This document shows, in pieces, positions 16,899 to 27,411 of a stretch of 64,000 nucleotides of DNA (positions are counted from its first letter, which is position 1; each line of letters opens with the position of its first letter). This DNA comes from Streptomyces dangxiongensis (lineage in GTDB: Bacteria > Actinomycetota > Actinomycetes > Streptomycetales > Streptomycetaceae). Position numbers and translations under genes: made by a program. The notes under the pieces are model-generated. The model saw nothing but the letters and a program-made list of their open reading frames with translations, was not told the DNA's origin and did no database searches. The DNA is taken from NCBI RefSeq assembly GCF_003675325.1, contig NZ_CP033073.1, positions 6,758,001-6,822,000 on the forward strand, given 5' to 3'.

Positions 16899-18025
16899 AT
16901 GGCGTTCGGCTGGATCGACGAGCAGGCCGAGACGCGCCGCCGCGCCGGACTCGTCCGCACCCTGCGCCCGCGCCCCGCCGACTCCCCGCTGCTGGACCTG
17001 GCGAGCAACGACTATCTGGGCCTGGCCCACCATCCGGAGGTCACCGAGGGGGCGGCACAGGCGGCGCGGACGTGGGGCGGGGGCGCCACCGGGTCCCGGC
17101 TGGTGACCGGCACCACCGAGCTGCACACCGAGCTGGAGCGCGCGTTGGCCGCGTTCTGCGGGTTCGAGGCGGCCCTGGTCTTCTCCTCCGGCTACGCGGC
17201 GAACCTGGCCGCGGTCACCGCCCTCGGCCCGCACGGCTCGCTGATCGTCTCCGACGCGGGCAACCACGCCTCGCTCATCGACGGCTGCCGGCTCGCGCGA
17301 GGCGGCACGCAGGTCGTCGGGCACGCCGACCCGGAGGCCGTGCGCAAGGCGCTCGGCACGCACGGGGGAGCGGCGATCGTCGTCTCCGACACGGTGTTCT
17401 CGGTCGACGGGGACCGGGCACCGCTGGCCGCGCTGGCCGCCGCGTGCCGGGAGTACGGCGCCGGGCTGGTCGTGGACGACGCCCACGGGCTCGGCGTGCT
17501 GGGCGACGGCGGCCGGGGCGCGCCGTACGCGGCCGGGCTCGCGGGCGCCGGCGACGTGGTCGTCACGGCGACCCTGTCCAAGTCGCTGGGCAGTCAGGGC
17601 GGTGGTGCTGGGTCCGGCCCGGGTGATCGACCATCTGGTCAACGCGGCCCGCACGTTCATCTTCGACACGGGTCTGGCGCCGGCGGCGGCCGGTGCCGCG
17701 CTGGCCGCGCTGCGGCTGCTGGAGCGCGAGCCGGGACGGGCGGCGCGGGCCCGCGAGGTGGCCGCGGAACTGCGCGCACGGCTGACCGCCGGCGGGTCTG
17801 GAGGCGGTACGTCCGGACGCCGCGGTGGTCTCCGTGCGGGCTCCGTCCCCGGAGCAGGCGGTGCGCTGGGCGGCCGACTGCCGTACGGCGGGCCTGTCCG
17901 TGGGCTGCTTCCGTCCCCCCTCCGTGCCCGACGGCATCTCACGGCTGAGGCTGACCGCCCGCGCGGACCTGTCCGGGGCCGAGATCGCACACGCTGTACG
18001 GGTCATCGGCGAGACGCGACCATGA
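16899..18025 (+). pseudogene. bioF: 8-amino-7-oxononanoate synthase, two frameshifts
   Basis: BioF condenses a pimeloyl thioester with alanine in the first ring-forming step of biotin synthesis. The frame from the ATG at 16899 is normal through the PLP-binding lysine segment TATLSKSLGSQGG. Near 17600 it shifts, and VLGPARVIDHLVNAARTF continues in the next frame. Near 17795-17800 it shifts again at a run of G, after which VVSVRAPSPEQAVRWAADC reads to the TGA at 18025. Both shifts are one base (mod 3) in GC-rich runs, so assembly error is possible, but as given the gene is broken. It has an AGG-rich ribosome site (CCGGAGGACCC) and is divergent from bioB. Confidence 0.82.
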
Positions 18026-18082
18026 GTCGGCGTGACACGGCCGTGTGTCGCCGGATGACGATGGGAAATTGACCGATTCTGA

Positions 18083-18304
18083 TCAGAGCGCGGTGAGGAA
18101 TCCCGCCCAGCTACCGGCGGAGAAGAGCAGCGCCGGTCCGGCCGGATTCTTCGAGTCGCGCACGGCGAGCAGCCCGGTTTCGGGGCCGGAGCGCGGCCGG
18201 GCCGTCTCCACGCAGTTGTTGGCTCCCGTGCTGTAGCTGCTGCGCAGCCAGCGCACGTCGTGCAGATCGGTACTGGCGAGGATGTTCCGAGGCGGAGCGG
18301 GCAT
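18083..18304 (-). CDS. DUF397 protein
   Basis: A 73-residue protein with the DUF397 pattern (VRWLRSSYSTGANNCVETAR, VRDSKNPAGPALLFSAGSWAGFL). Such proteins sit beside XRE/DUF5753 regulators throughout Streptomyces, as in the WhiJ and AbaA-like sets, and are thought to modulate the regulator. It follows the XRE gene by nine bases with its own GGAGG site, so the two form an operon. Confidence 0.9.
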   Translation of the reverse strand: MPAPPRNILASTDLHDVRWLRSSYSTGANNCVETARPRSGPETGLLAVRDSKNPAGPALLFSAGSWAGFLTAL

Positions 18305-18313
18305 GGTGCCTCC

Positions 18314-19174
18314 TTACGCGCCGTCACCTATTGCGGCGATGTAGTCCAACGAGTCCTCGGGGGAAAGGGCGTGGAACTGGAGCGTCTTGAAGGCCTCGGC
18401 GTAGGCCCCCAGGTCTTCTTTCCGTTCCAGGTAGAGGCTACTCATCAACTGGTCGAGAACGACTACATCCAGATCGGAAGTGCTTGGAAATGAGAAGATA
18501 ACGAAAGGGCCAGTGAGGCCGATATGTGCTCCGGCCGTGAAGGGCAGGATCTGGAGCCGGACCTGGGGCAGCGAGGCGGCCTCCATCAGCCGCTGAAGCT
18601 GACGGGACATCACCCCGGGACCGCCGACCTCGCGGCGCAGCACCGCCTCGTCCAGCACGGCGCTCAGCGCCAGCGGCGGATCCGCACGCAGCACGTCCTG
18701 TCTGGCCAGACGCACCTCCACCAACGTGTCCAGGCGGTCCTCGTCCAGGTCCTTCACGGCCGCCCGGGTCACCGCGCGGGCGTACTCGGCGGTCTGGAGC
18801 AGACCGGGTACGACCGTGGTCTCCAGGGTGCGCATGGCGCACGCCTGCGACTCCAGGCTGATGAAATCGCGGTACGTGGGCGGCAGTTCCCCGCGGTAGG
18901 CGTGCCACCAGCGGTGCCGCCCGCCCGCGTCCCGCGCCCCCGCCAGCATCAGCAGTAACTCGCGCAGGTGCCCGTCGATGACGCCGTAGGCGTCCAGCAG
19001 CGACCGCAGATCGGCCGGTTTCACACCGCTGGCACCGGTCTCGATCCGGCTCACCTTCGACTGGTGCCAGCCGACGAGCCGGGCCGCCTCCCCGCTCGTC
19101 AATCCGGCGCCGGTACGCAGCCTGCGCAGTTCGGCACCCAGTTTGCGACGGCGCACCGCCGGACCGTTCTGCAT
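18314..19174 (-). CDS. XRE-family regulator with DUF5753 (WhiJ-like)
   Basis: A 286-residue DNA-binding protein. The helix-turn-helix is at about residues 13-70 (LRRLRTGAGLTSGEAARLVGWHQSKVSRIETG), followed by the DUF5753 ligand or partner domain (ETTVVPGLLQTAEYARAV through QILPFTAGAHIG and VVVLDQLMSSLYLE). The ATG at 19174 has an AGGAGG site upstream. Codon 73 (18958-18956) is TTA, so expression should wait for the bldA tRNA, in keeping with developmental roles of this family. It faces the ATP-binding gene across about 210 bases. Confidence 0.93.
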   Translation of the reverse strand: MQNGPAVRRRKLGAELRRLRTGAGLTSGEAARLVGWHQSKVSRIETGASGVKPADLRSLLDAYGVIDGHLRELLLMLAGARDAGGRHRWWHAYRGELPPTYRDFISLESQACAMRTLETTVVPGLLQTAEYARAVTRAAVKDLDEDRLDTLVEVRLARQDVLRADPPLALSAVLDEAVLRREVGGPGVMSRQLQRLMEAASLPQVRLQILPFTAGAHIGLTGPFVIFSFPSTSDLDVVVLDQLMSSLYLERKEDLGAYAEAFKTLQFHALSPEDSLDYIAAIGDGA

Positions 19175-19388
19175 GGGCTCCTCCTTACTCCTTCCGGGCC
19201 GCCCGCACACGGTTTCACAGCGCAGAGTTCACCGCTTCGAGCGACAGATATATGCATATCCCGGCGGATCGCTCCCCCTGACCGACCCGTTGGTGGCAGT
19301 CTGGCGAACAAGCACCAGTTCCGGGACCGTACTCGAAGCATTCGCTGTAAGTCGGACCGCGGTCCCGCGGGAAAGGGACGACGTCGCC

Positions 19389-19847
19389 ATGGCAGACCAT
19401 CTGGAAGCTTCCGTCACTCTGCCGAGCGATCCCGCCTCGGTCCGTGCCGCTCGCTCCTACGTCGTGGGCACCCTCGCGGAGTGGGGCCTGCCGGCGGACA
19501 CCGAAACGGCCGACACCGTGCGGCTCATCGTCTCGGAGCTGGCCACCAACGCCGTCCAGCACACCTTCGGCCAGTCGCCCACCTTCACGGTCGACATCGC
19601 ACTGGACCGTGACGAGCACCTGCGCATCGGCGTCACGGACAGTCATCCCCGTTTCCCGAAGAGGCTGCCCGCCGCCGTGCAGCAGGACAACGGCCGGGGA
19701 ATGGTCATCGTCCGCTGGCTCACCGCGGCGCACGGCGGCAGACTCCGTGTCCGCCCGACCCGTGAGGGCGGCAAGACGGTCTGCGTCGAACTCCCGTGGA
19801 CGCTCCCGGCCGCCCCGTTACCGGCAGGCGCACCTCAGGAGCCCTGA
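19389..19847 (+). CDS. ATP-binding protein, anti-sigma/RsbW-like HATPase
   Basis: A 152-residue single-domain GHKL ATPase of the serine-kinase anti-sigma type. The N-box is VSELATNAVQHT, the G1-like box is VTDSHPRFP, and G2 is DNGRGMVIV. The ATG at 19389 follows a GGGAAAGGG site. It is divergent from the XRE/DUF397 pair, the standard three-gene Streptomyces arrangement. Codon 144 (19818-19820) is TTA, so both sides of this divergent pair carry bldA codons. The sigma or anti-anti-sigma partner is not in the window by sequence. Confidence 0.9.
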   Translation: MADHLEASVTLPSDPASVRAARSYVVGTLAEWGLPADTETADTVRLIVSELATNAVQHTFGQSPTFTVDIALDRDEHLRIGVTDSHPRFPKRLPAAVQQDNGRGMVIVRWLTAAHGGRLRVRPTREGGKTVCVELPWTLPAAPLPAGAPQEP

Positions 19848-19857
19848 GCGTGGGGCC

Positions 19858-19882
19858 GGGCCGGCAGGGGCCGTGCCGGCCC
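19858..19882 (+). terminator. Hairpin terminator after the ATP-binding gene
   Basis: A perfect nine-base stem (GGGCCGGCA and TGCCGGCCC) with a seven-base loop begins about ten bases past the TGA. It has no T-run, as is common in Streptomyces. Confidence 0.6.
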
Positions 19883-20012
19883 CGGGCCGCCCGTACGCCG
19901 CGGGCGGGCACCGGGGCGATGTCACGGCGCTGCTACGCCGCGTGGAGCGGGCCCGGCGCCCGGAGCCGGCCCTTCACCGGGGCCGGCGCCGCGCTCCCGC
20001 TCCGTGGCCGGG

Positions 20013-20486
20013 TCAACTGACCCGGCCGTACCAGACGCTCCTGGTCCAGATCTTCTGGAGCCTCACCACGTCACCGGTCTTCGGGGCGTGCCAGATCTTG
20101 CCGTGGCCCGCGTAGATGCCGACGTGGTACACGTTGGAACCCGAGTGGAAGAACACCAGATCGCCCGCCTTGCGGCTGCGGGCGGAGATGTGGTGGGTCT
20201 TGTTGTACTGCTGCGCGGCGGTGCGCGGCAGCTTCTTGCCCACCTTTTTGAAGGAGTAGAGGGTCAGCCCCGAGCAGTCGAACCTGCGCGGACCTGTGGC
20301 GCCCCACTTGTACGGTGCACCCTTCTTGGAGGCCGCGACCTTGAGTGCCTTCGTCGCCATCGTCGCGGCGGACGCGTCAGTGGCGAGGCCGGGCACCGCG
20401 ATCGAGCCGCCCACGGCGGCGAGGGTGAGGGCCGAGGCCGTGCCGGCCCGGGCCATCAGTGACGGGACACGATTGAGCGCAGTCAT
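20013..20486 (-). CDS. Secreted NlpC/P60 cell-wall endopeptidase
   Basis: A 157-residue C40 cysteine peptidase that should cut peptidoglycan stem peptides outside the membrane. The ATG at 20486 gives a signal peptide (basic start, hydrophobic SALTLAAVGGSIAVPGLA, cleavage after DASAA near 41). The catalytic Cys lies in RFDCSGLT, the His in NVYHVGIYAG, and the polar residue in KIWHAPK. It is short, with no SH3 or LysM module. The 5' leader carries a ydaO-type c-di-AMP riboswitch, so synthesis should respond to c-di-AMP, as for other Streptomyces wall hydrolases. Confidence 0.94.
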   Translation of the reverse strand: MTALNRVPSLMARAGTASALTLAAVGGSIAVPGLATDASAATMATKALKVAASKKGAPYKWGATGPRRFDCSGLTLYSFKKVGKKLPRTAAQQYNKTHHISARSRKAGDLVFFHSGSNVYHVGIYAGHGKIWHAPKTGDVVRLQKIWTRSVWYGRVS

Positions 20487-20494
20487 GCGCAACC

Positions 20495-20690
20495 CTTCGT
20501 CAGCCGCCTGTGAAGGATGACCTGTCGGATTCGGGCTGGCGAAGTTGCCCGGCCGCGTTGCCGCGGCTTCACCCCAAGGGCTGCTCGGAACCCCGCCCGT
20601 CTGCGTCGAACAGACGAACATGTGCTCCGGCGACCCGTCTTGCCTGGGTCCTCCACTCCTGCCGATCCACTCCTGTCGACCGGTCATCCG
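20495..20690 (-). promoter_or_regulatory. ydaO-yuaA (cyclic di-AMP) riboswitch
   Basis: On the minus strand, just upstream of the NlpC/P60 start, the leader shows ydaO landmarks in order: ATCGGCAGGAGTGG, GGACCCAGG with ACGGGTCGCCGG, GGGGTGAAGCCGCGG, the CGGGCAACTTCGCC block, CCCGAATCCGACAGG, and a 3' part ending CAGGCGGCTGACGAAGG next to the ribosome site. In actinobacteria this class usually lowers expression when c-di-AMP is high. Recognition is from memory of the motif; exact boundaries are approximate. Confidence 0.88.
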
Positions 20691-21061
20691 GGCGGCGGCA
20701 GGACTCGGCGTCCGCCCGGATCGCCCCGCCGCGGTGGCGGGGGCTTGTCGTCAGACAGGGATCTTGACCTACAACTGTCGGAAAATCCCAACGGAATCGG
20801 GGATTTGTGGTGTTACTCACCACTCACCCGTTCGGGTGGACATTGTTGTGTTCGAGTTGCCGTCAGGAGCCGTTCGTAGCACCGGACCTGGAGCTAAACG
20901 CTTTCCGGCGCACATTGAACCCGCATGCCGAGCAAGTCGGGAAGCCGGAAAATCATTCCGGATGTCCACCGGACGGGCGTACCTCGTTCGGGCCGTTTCG
21001 CGTCCGGTCCGACCGGAAGGCGTCGACACGGGGACCCCGTCCGGCCCGACGGGAGTCCGGC
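20691..21061. other. Intergenic: promoter side of the NlpC/P60 riboswitch
   Basis: No convincing gene. It should hold the promoter driving leftwards into the riboswitch. A GC-rich inverted repeat (CCCCGCC and GGCGGGG, near 20725-20750) lies at the upstream edge of the leader; the remainder shows nothing recognisable. Confidence 0.5.
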
Positions 21062-21379
21062 TCAGCCCACGGCGTCGGGTGGGAGCGCGACGCGAGCGGT
21101 GCGGCGCTCGCCGTCCAGCACGCGCAAGGCCCGTGCCAGCGTGTCCCCGTGCAGCTCCGTCTCGCCCCGCTGGTGCATCACCTCGAGCGCGTCCCGCAGC
21201 TCTGCCGCCTTGCGCACCAGGGCCTGGGCCGCGCGCAGCCCGTGGTACGTGTCCCCGTGCCGGGCCGGATTGACGCGGCCCAGCAGGTCGGCGGCCTCCA
21301 GGTAACGGTCGATCAACTCGCCCTCGGCGCGGGTCAGCGCGGGCAGCGGTGGCAGGTCCGGCGGCATCTGGGGGCTCAC
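21062..21379 (-). CDS. Small helical protein coupled to ClpP
   Basis: A 105-residue soluble protein beginning at the GTG at 21379 that overlaps the clpP stop (GTGA), so it is translationally coupled. An alternative ATG lies at 21367. It is predicted mostly helical with a Leu-rich core ([45 protein letters not shown]). I recognise no domain. The tight coupling suggests it works with the preceding ClpP-like protein, for example as an adaptor or partner. This is inference. Confidence 0.7.
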   Translation of the reverse strand: MSPQMPPDLPPLPALTRAEGELIDRYLEAADLLGRVNPARHGDTYHGLRAAQALVRKAAELRDALEVMHQRGETELHGDTLARALRVLDGERRTARVALPPDAVG

Positions 21380-22011
21380 CTCGCGTCCTGTGCGCCGGGC
21401 GCGTCCCGGCGGCTGGGCACGATGTGGTCCACCAGGCCGTAGGCGAGGGCGCCGGGGGCGTCCAGGTACAGGTCCCGCTCCAGATCCTCGTGCACCTGTC
21501 CGGCCGTGCGCCCCGTGTGCCGGACGAGCATCTCCGCCAGCAGTGCGCGGACCCGGGTCAGCTCCTCGGCCTCGACGAGGAGATCGCTGGGCCGGCCGCG
21601 CACCGGTTCGGGCAGTCGGAGCTGGTCGATGAGCATGCGCGCGCCGGGCAGCGCGAACCGCTTGCCCGGGGCGCCGGCCGCGAGCAGCACCGCGGCGGTG
21701 GAGGAGGCCTGTCCCAGGCAGTACGTCGCCACGTCGCAACTGATGTAACGCATGGTGTCGTAGATCGTGGTCATGGCGTGGAAGGGGCCGCCGGGCGAGT
21801 TGACGTACAACGTGATGTCCCGGTCCGGGGCCGCGTGTTCGAGGTACATGAGCTGCGCCGTCACGTCGCTCGCGGCGGCGTCGTCGACCGGGGCGCCGAG
21901 AAGGACGATCCGGGACTCGAAGAGCTTGCCGTACGGGTCGAGCGTGCGGGCGCCGCTTGTGGTGCGCTCGGTGAACTCCGGCAGGACATGGCGGGCGAAC
22001 GGTCGGGACAT
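21376..22011 (-). CDS. ClpP-family protease paralogue lacking the catalytic histidine
   Basis: A 211-residue ClpP-fold protein, from the ATG at 22011 with a perfect GAGGAGGGG site (a GTG at 22029 would lie inside that site). The oxyanion loop NSPGG, the nucleophile segment GQASST and the Asp region EDLERD are kept. The motif that normally reads MIHQ, with the catalytic His, reads MLIDQ here, so the triad is Ser-Asp-Asp. It may be a structural or regulatory subunit in mixed ClpP tetradecamers rather than a protease. It is separate from the main clpP1P2 operon, which is not in this window. Confidence 0.88.
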   Translation of the reverse strand: MSRPFARHVLPEFTERTTSGARTLDPYGKLFESRIVLLGAPVDDAAASDVTAQLMYLEHAAPDRDITLYVNSPGGPFHAMTTIYDTMRYISCDVATYCLGQASSTAAVLLAAGAPGKRFALPGARMLIDQLRLPEPVRGRPSDLLVEAEELTRVRALLAEMLVRHTGRTAGQVHEDLERDLYLDAPGALAYGLVDHIVPSRRDAPGAQDAR

Positions 22012-22193
22012 GGACACACCCCTCCTCACGGCGGACCGGCTCCGGCCCGCTCTCCGTAAAAAATGTACAGGACGTACGTAAGGCGAGAGGCGTGCACCGA
22101 CGAAACGCGCCGTCCGTCGCGGCGGGGCCCGGAGCGGCGGACCGTGGCTGCCGGGACGGCCGGCCCCGCGGGGTTGCCCCGTAAGCTGGTGGT

Positions 22194-22472
22194 ATGGCCT
22201 ACGAGATTCCGGTGACGCAAGCCAGGGCTGAACTCGCCGACCTGATCAACCGGGTCGTGTACGGCGGTGAGCGTGTCGTCGTGACGCGGCACGGCAAGCC
22301 CCTGGTCGCCCTGGTCTCGGCCGCCGACCTGGAGCGCCTCGACGCCCTCGACGAACCGGACGAGGAGCAGATCGTCAGCTCGGTGTCGCGGGTGCGTGAG
22401 AGCGGGCCGGGCGGGCGCGAGCAGCAGCGCTTCGGGATAGCGGCCGAGCACCGGGGGCCGGGCGTGTCCTGA
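22194..22472 (+). CDS. Phd/YefM-family antitoxin, no toxin beside it
   Basis: A 92-residue protein with the Phd/YefM fold: [44 protein letters not shown] is the canonical DNA-binding N-terminal part. The C-terminal tail ([20 protein letters not shown]) is where such antitoxins grip a toxin. No RelE or Doc-like gene follows; urease genes do. It may be an orphan regulator or act with a toxin elsewhere. It is divergent from the ClpP gene. Confidence 0.88.
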   Translation: MAYEIPVTQARAELADLINRVVYGGERVVVTRHGKPLVALVSAADLERLDALDEPDEEQIVSSVSRVRESGPGGREQQRFGIAAEHRGPGVS

Positions 22473-22539
22473 GGCGCGCCGCCGGGAGGAGCCGGTATGA
22501 CGGAGCCCATCGCGCGGTCATGCGCCCATCAAGGCCTGG

Positions 22540-22555
22540 TTAACGTCGTTGAAAC
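22540..22555 (+). promoter_or_regulatory. GlnR-like box upstream of ureA
   Basis: TTAAC, six bases, GAAAC fits the GlnR half-site pattern gTnAC-n6-GAAAC with one mismatch, and a weaker second site may begin at 22562 (GTTCT). GlnR is known to control ureA in S. coelicolor under nitrogen limitation. Located about 160 bases before the ureA start. Confidence 0.6.
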
Positions 22556-22600
22556 TCCGGCGTTCTAGCCTGCCGCTCCACGCCACCAGGGGTTTTTCTG

Positions 22601-22624
22601 CCCGGGATCGACAACGATCCGGGG
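22601..22624. promoter_or_regulatory. Inverted repeat in the ureA leader
   Basis: CCCGGGATCG, ACAA, CGATCCGGGG form ten-base arms with one mismatch and a four-base loop. It lies between the GlnR-like box and ureA and could be an operator or a leader hairpin. Confidence 0.45.
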
Positions 22625-22712
22625 ATTTGTCTGTGTGTTACACCTATCCCCGTCGCGGTGGCTGCGGCAACCGGACCCCGCACGGTCCGGAGCAAGGACT
22701 GTGAGGTGGGAC

Positions 22713-23015
22713 GTGCAACTGACCCCGCACGAGCAAGAGAGGCTGCTGATCCATGTGGCAGCCGACGTGGCCGAGAAGCGCAGGGCGCGCGGGCTCCGGC
22801 TCAACCACCCCGAAGCGGTCGCCCTCATCACGTCGCACATCCTGGAGGGCGCCCGGGACGGCCGTACCGTCGCCGAGCTGATGTCCTCCGGTCGCAAGCT
22901 GCTGACCAGGGACGACGTCATGGACGGGGTGGCGGAGATGATCCACGACGTCCAGGTGGAGGCCACCTTCCCGGACGGCACCAAGCTCGTCACCGTGCAC
23001 GAGCCGATCTTCTGA
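22713..23015 (+). CDS. ureA: Urease gamma subunit
   Basis: The 100-residue small structural subunit of nickel urease, which hydrolyses urea to ammonia and carbamate in the cytosol. The GTG at 22713 gives the standard start [13 protein letters not shown]; upstream extensions are not family sequence. The conserved body ([38 protein letters not shown]) is intact. It is first in the operon ureABCFGD. Confidence 0.96.
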   Translation: MQLTPHEQERLLIHVAADVAEKRRARGLRLNHPEAVALITSHILEGARDGRTVAELMSSGRKLLTRDDVMDGVAEMIHDVQVEATFPDGTKLVTVHEPIF

Positions 23016-23026
23016 GGGGCGCGGCG

Positions 23027-23330
23027 ATGATTCCCGGAGAGATCCTGTTCGCGGACGGCCCCGTCGTGGTCAACGAGGGTCGCGAGGTCACCCGCCTGAC
23101 CGTCCTCAACGCCGCCGACCGGCCGGTCCAGGTCGGCTCGCACTACCACTTCGCCGAGGCCAACCCCGGCCTGGAGTTCGACCGTGCCGCCGCGCGCGGC
23201 AGGCGGCTGAACGTCGCCGCCGGTACCGCCGTGCGCTTCGAGCCCGGCATCCCCGTCGAGGTCGAACTCGTCCCCCTCACCGGCACCCGGATCGTGCCGG
23301 GCCTGCGCGGCGAGACCGGAGGTGCCCTCG

Positions 23331-23338
<8 letters not shown>
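23027..23338 (+). CDS. ureB: Urease beta subunit
   Basis: A 103-residue beta subunit that packs on the UreC barrel. The start [18 protein letters not shown], the [17 protein letters not shown] block and the closing [17 protein letters not shown] are typical. It begins 11 bases after ureA and its last bases overlap the ureC start, so assembly-linked translation is likely. Confidence 0.96.
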
Positions 23339-25051
<1,713 letters not shown>

Positions 25052-25052
<1 letters not shown>

Positions 25053-25726
25053 TGTCCAGGGCAGCACTGCTCGTCCTCGCCGACGGCCGCTTCCCCGCCG
25101 GAGGACACGCGCACTCCGGCGGGGCGGAGGCCGCCGTCAGGGCGGGCCGCATCACCGACGCCGCGGGCCTGGCGGACTTCTGCCGGGGCCGGCTGCACAC
25201 CGCCGGACTGGTCGCGGGAGCGCTGGCGGCAGCCGCCGTACTCGGCGCGGAGCCGGGGGAGCTGGACGCCGCGGCGGACGCCCGTACGCCGTCGCCCGCC
25301 CTGCGGACCGCCGCCCGCCGGCTCGGGCGCCAGTTGCTGCGGGCCACGCGGGCGAGCTGGCCGTGCGGCGAACTCGACGCACTGGCCCGGAGGTTCCCCA
25401 AGGGGGCGCACCAGCCGGTGGTCCTCGGTGTCGCCGCACGGGCGGCCGGACTCGGCCCGGACGACGCGGCGTACTGCGCGGCGTACGAGAGCGTGAGCGG
25501 GCCGGCGACGGCCACCGTGCGTCTGCTCGGTCTCGACCCGTTCGACGCGACCGGTGTGCTGGCCCGGCTGGCGCCGGAGCTGGACCGCGTCGCGGACCGG
25601 GCCGTGACGGCGGCCCGACGGGTGGCCGACGACGGCGTCGACGCCCTGCCGGCCGCCTCCGGACCCCTGCTGGAGATCGGCGCCGAGTGGCACGCGGCCT
25701 GGCCGGTACGGCTGTTCGCGTCCTGA
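25052..25726 (+). CDS. ureF: Urease accessory protein UreF
   Basis: A 224-residue all-helical nickel-insertion factor. It gates the UreG GTPase in the UreD-UreF-UreG-urease complex. The start overlaps the ureC stop (TGATG). Typical segments are the N-terminal [21 protein letters not shown] and the [18 protein letters not shown] region. Actinobacterial UreF is divergent but position and length agree. Confidence 0.93.
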
Positions 25727-25824
25727 AGTCCCCAGTCCCCATCACCCTGCCGCCCCCTCCGCCGCCGTCCCCGGGCATCGGACGGGCCGGGCGGACCATC
25801 CCCCTCGTCCCCCAGGAGCCGCAC

Positions 25825-26498
<674 letters not shown>

Positions 26499-26502
<4 letters not shown>

Positions 26503-27269
26503 CCCTCGCCGGCGTCCGGGCGGGCGCCCGTGTCGTCGCCCGCCCCGACGGCCGCGGCGGTACCGCACTGCCCGTCCTGGACGGCGAGGGCCCGCTGGCA
26601 CTGCGCCGTACCCGGGCGGCCGGACCCGGGGCACGGGTCATGGTCGTCGGCGCGATGAGCGGTCCGCTCGGCGGCGACCGCTTCACGCTGGCCGCGCGGG
26701 TGGAGCAGGGCGCCCGGCTGCACGTCGGATCGGCCGCCGCCACGATAGCGCTGCCCGGACAGACCGGGGACGAAGCCCGTTACGACGTACGGCTCGACGT
26801 GTCCGACGGCGGCGAACTGTACTGGCTGCCCCAGCAGTTGATCTCGGCCGAGGGCAGCGACCTGTACGTCACCACCCGGGCCGAACTCCACGCCGGCGCC
26901 CGGCTCGTGCTGCGCGAGGAACAGGTGCTCGGGCGGGCCGGGGAACAGCCCGGGCGGCTCACCAGCCGGCTGACCGTACGGATCGCAGGCCGCACGGTGC
27001 TGGACCAGGAGCTGGCCTGCGGGCCCGGCGCGCCGGGCGGCTGGGACGGGCCGGCCGTGCTCGCCGGACACCGGGCGGTCGGTCAACTCGTGCTGGTCCG
27101 CCCGGAGTTCGCCGACGAGCCGCCGGCCGCCCGGATGCTGGGGGAGTGCGCCGCACTGGTGCCGCTCGCCGGGCCCGCCGCGCTCGTCAGCGCGGTCGCC
27201 CCCGACGCGTTGCGGCTGCGGCGGCTGCTGGACGCGGAGTTGGAGCGGCTGGAGCCGCTCGGCCGGTGA
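26499..27269 (+). CDS. ureD: Urease accessory protein UreD
   Basis: A beta-rich chaperone (about 256 residues) that docks UreF and UreG on apo-urease. The GTG at 26499 overlaps the ureG stop (GTGA); another GTG at 26490 is possible. Family sequence includes [43 protein letters not shown], and [14 protein letters not shown]. It closes the urease operon, so all genes for an active nickel urease are here except a dedicated nickel transporter. Confidence 0.94.
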
Positions 27270-27411
27270 ACAGGGCTCCGCTCAGTGATACTTGATCATC
27301 CGGTTATCGGATTGGTAAAGATGGGCGGCAAAGTCTGTTCTCAGCCGCCTCACAACCGAGAGGATCCCCCGCCTGACCACTCGCAGCGAGGTACGGGGAG
27401 GAGGGGCCCCC

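Noticed and set aside
16899..18025. Programmed frameshifting in bioF
   Set aside because: There are two separate shifts in GC-rich runs with no slippery-site pattern; decay or sequencing error is simpler.
20817..21029. A 70-residue minus-strand ORF upstream of the NlpC riboswitch
   Set aside because: No ribosome site, unnatural composition and location in a promoter region.
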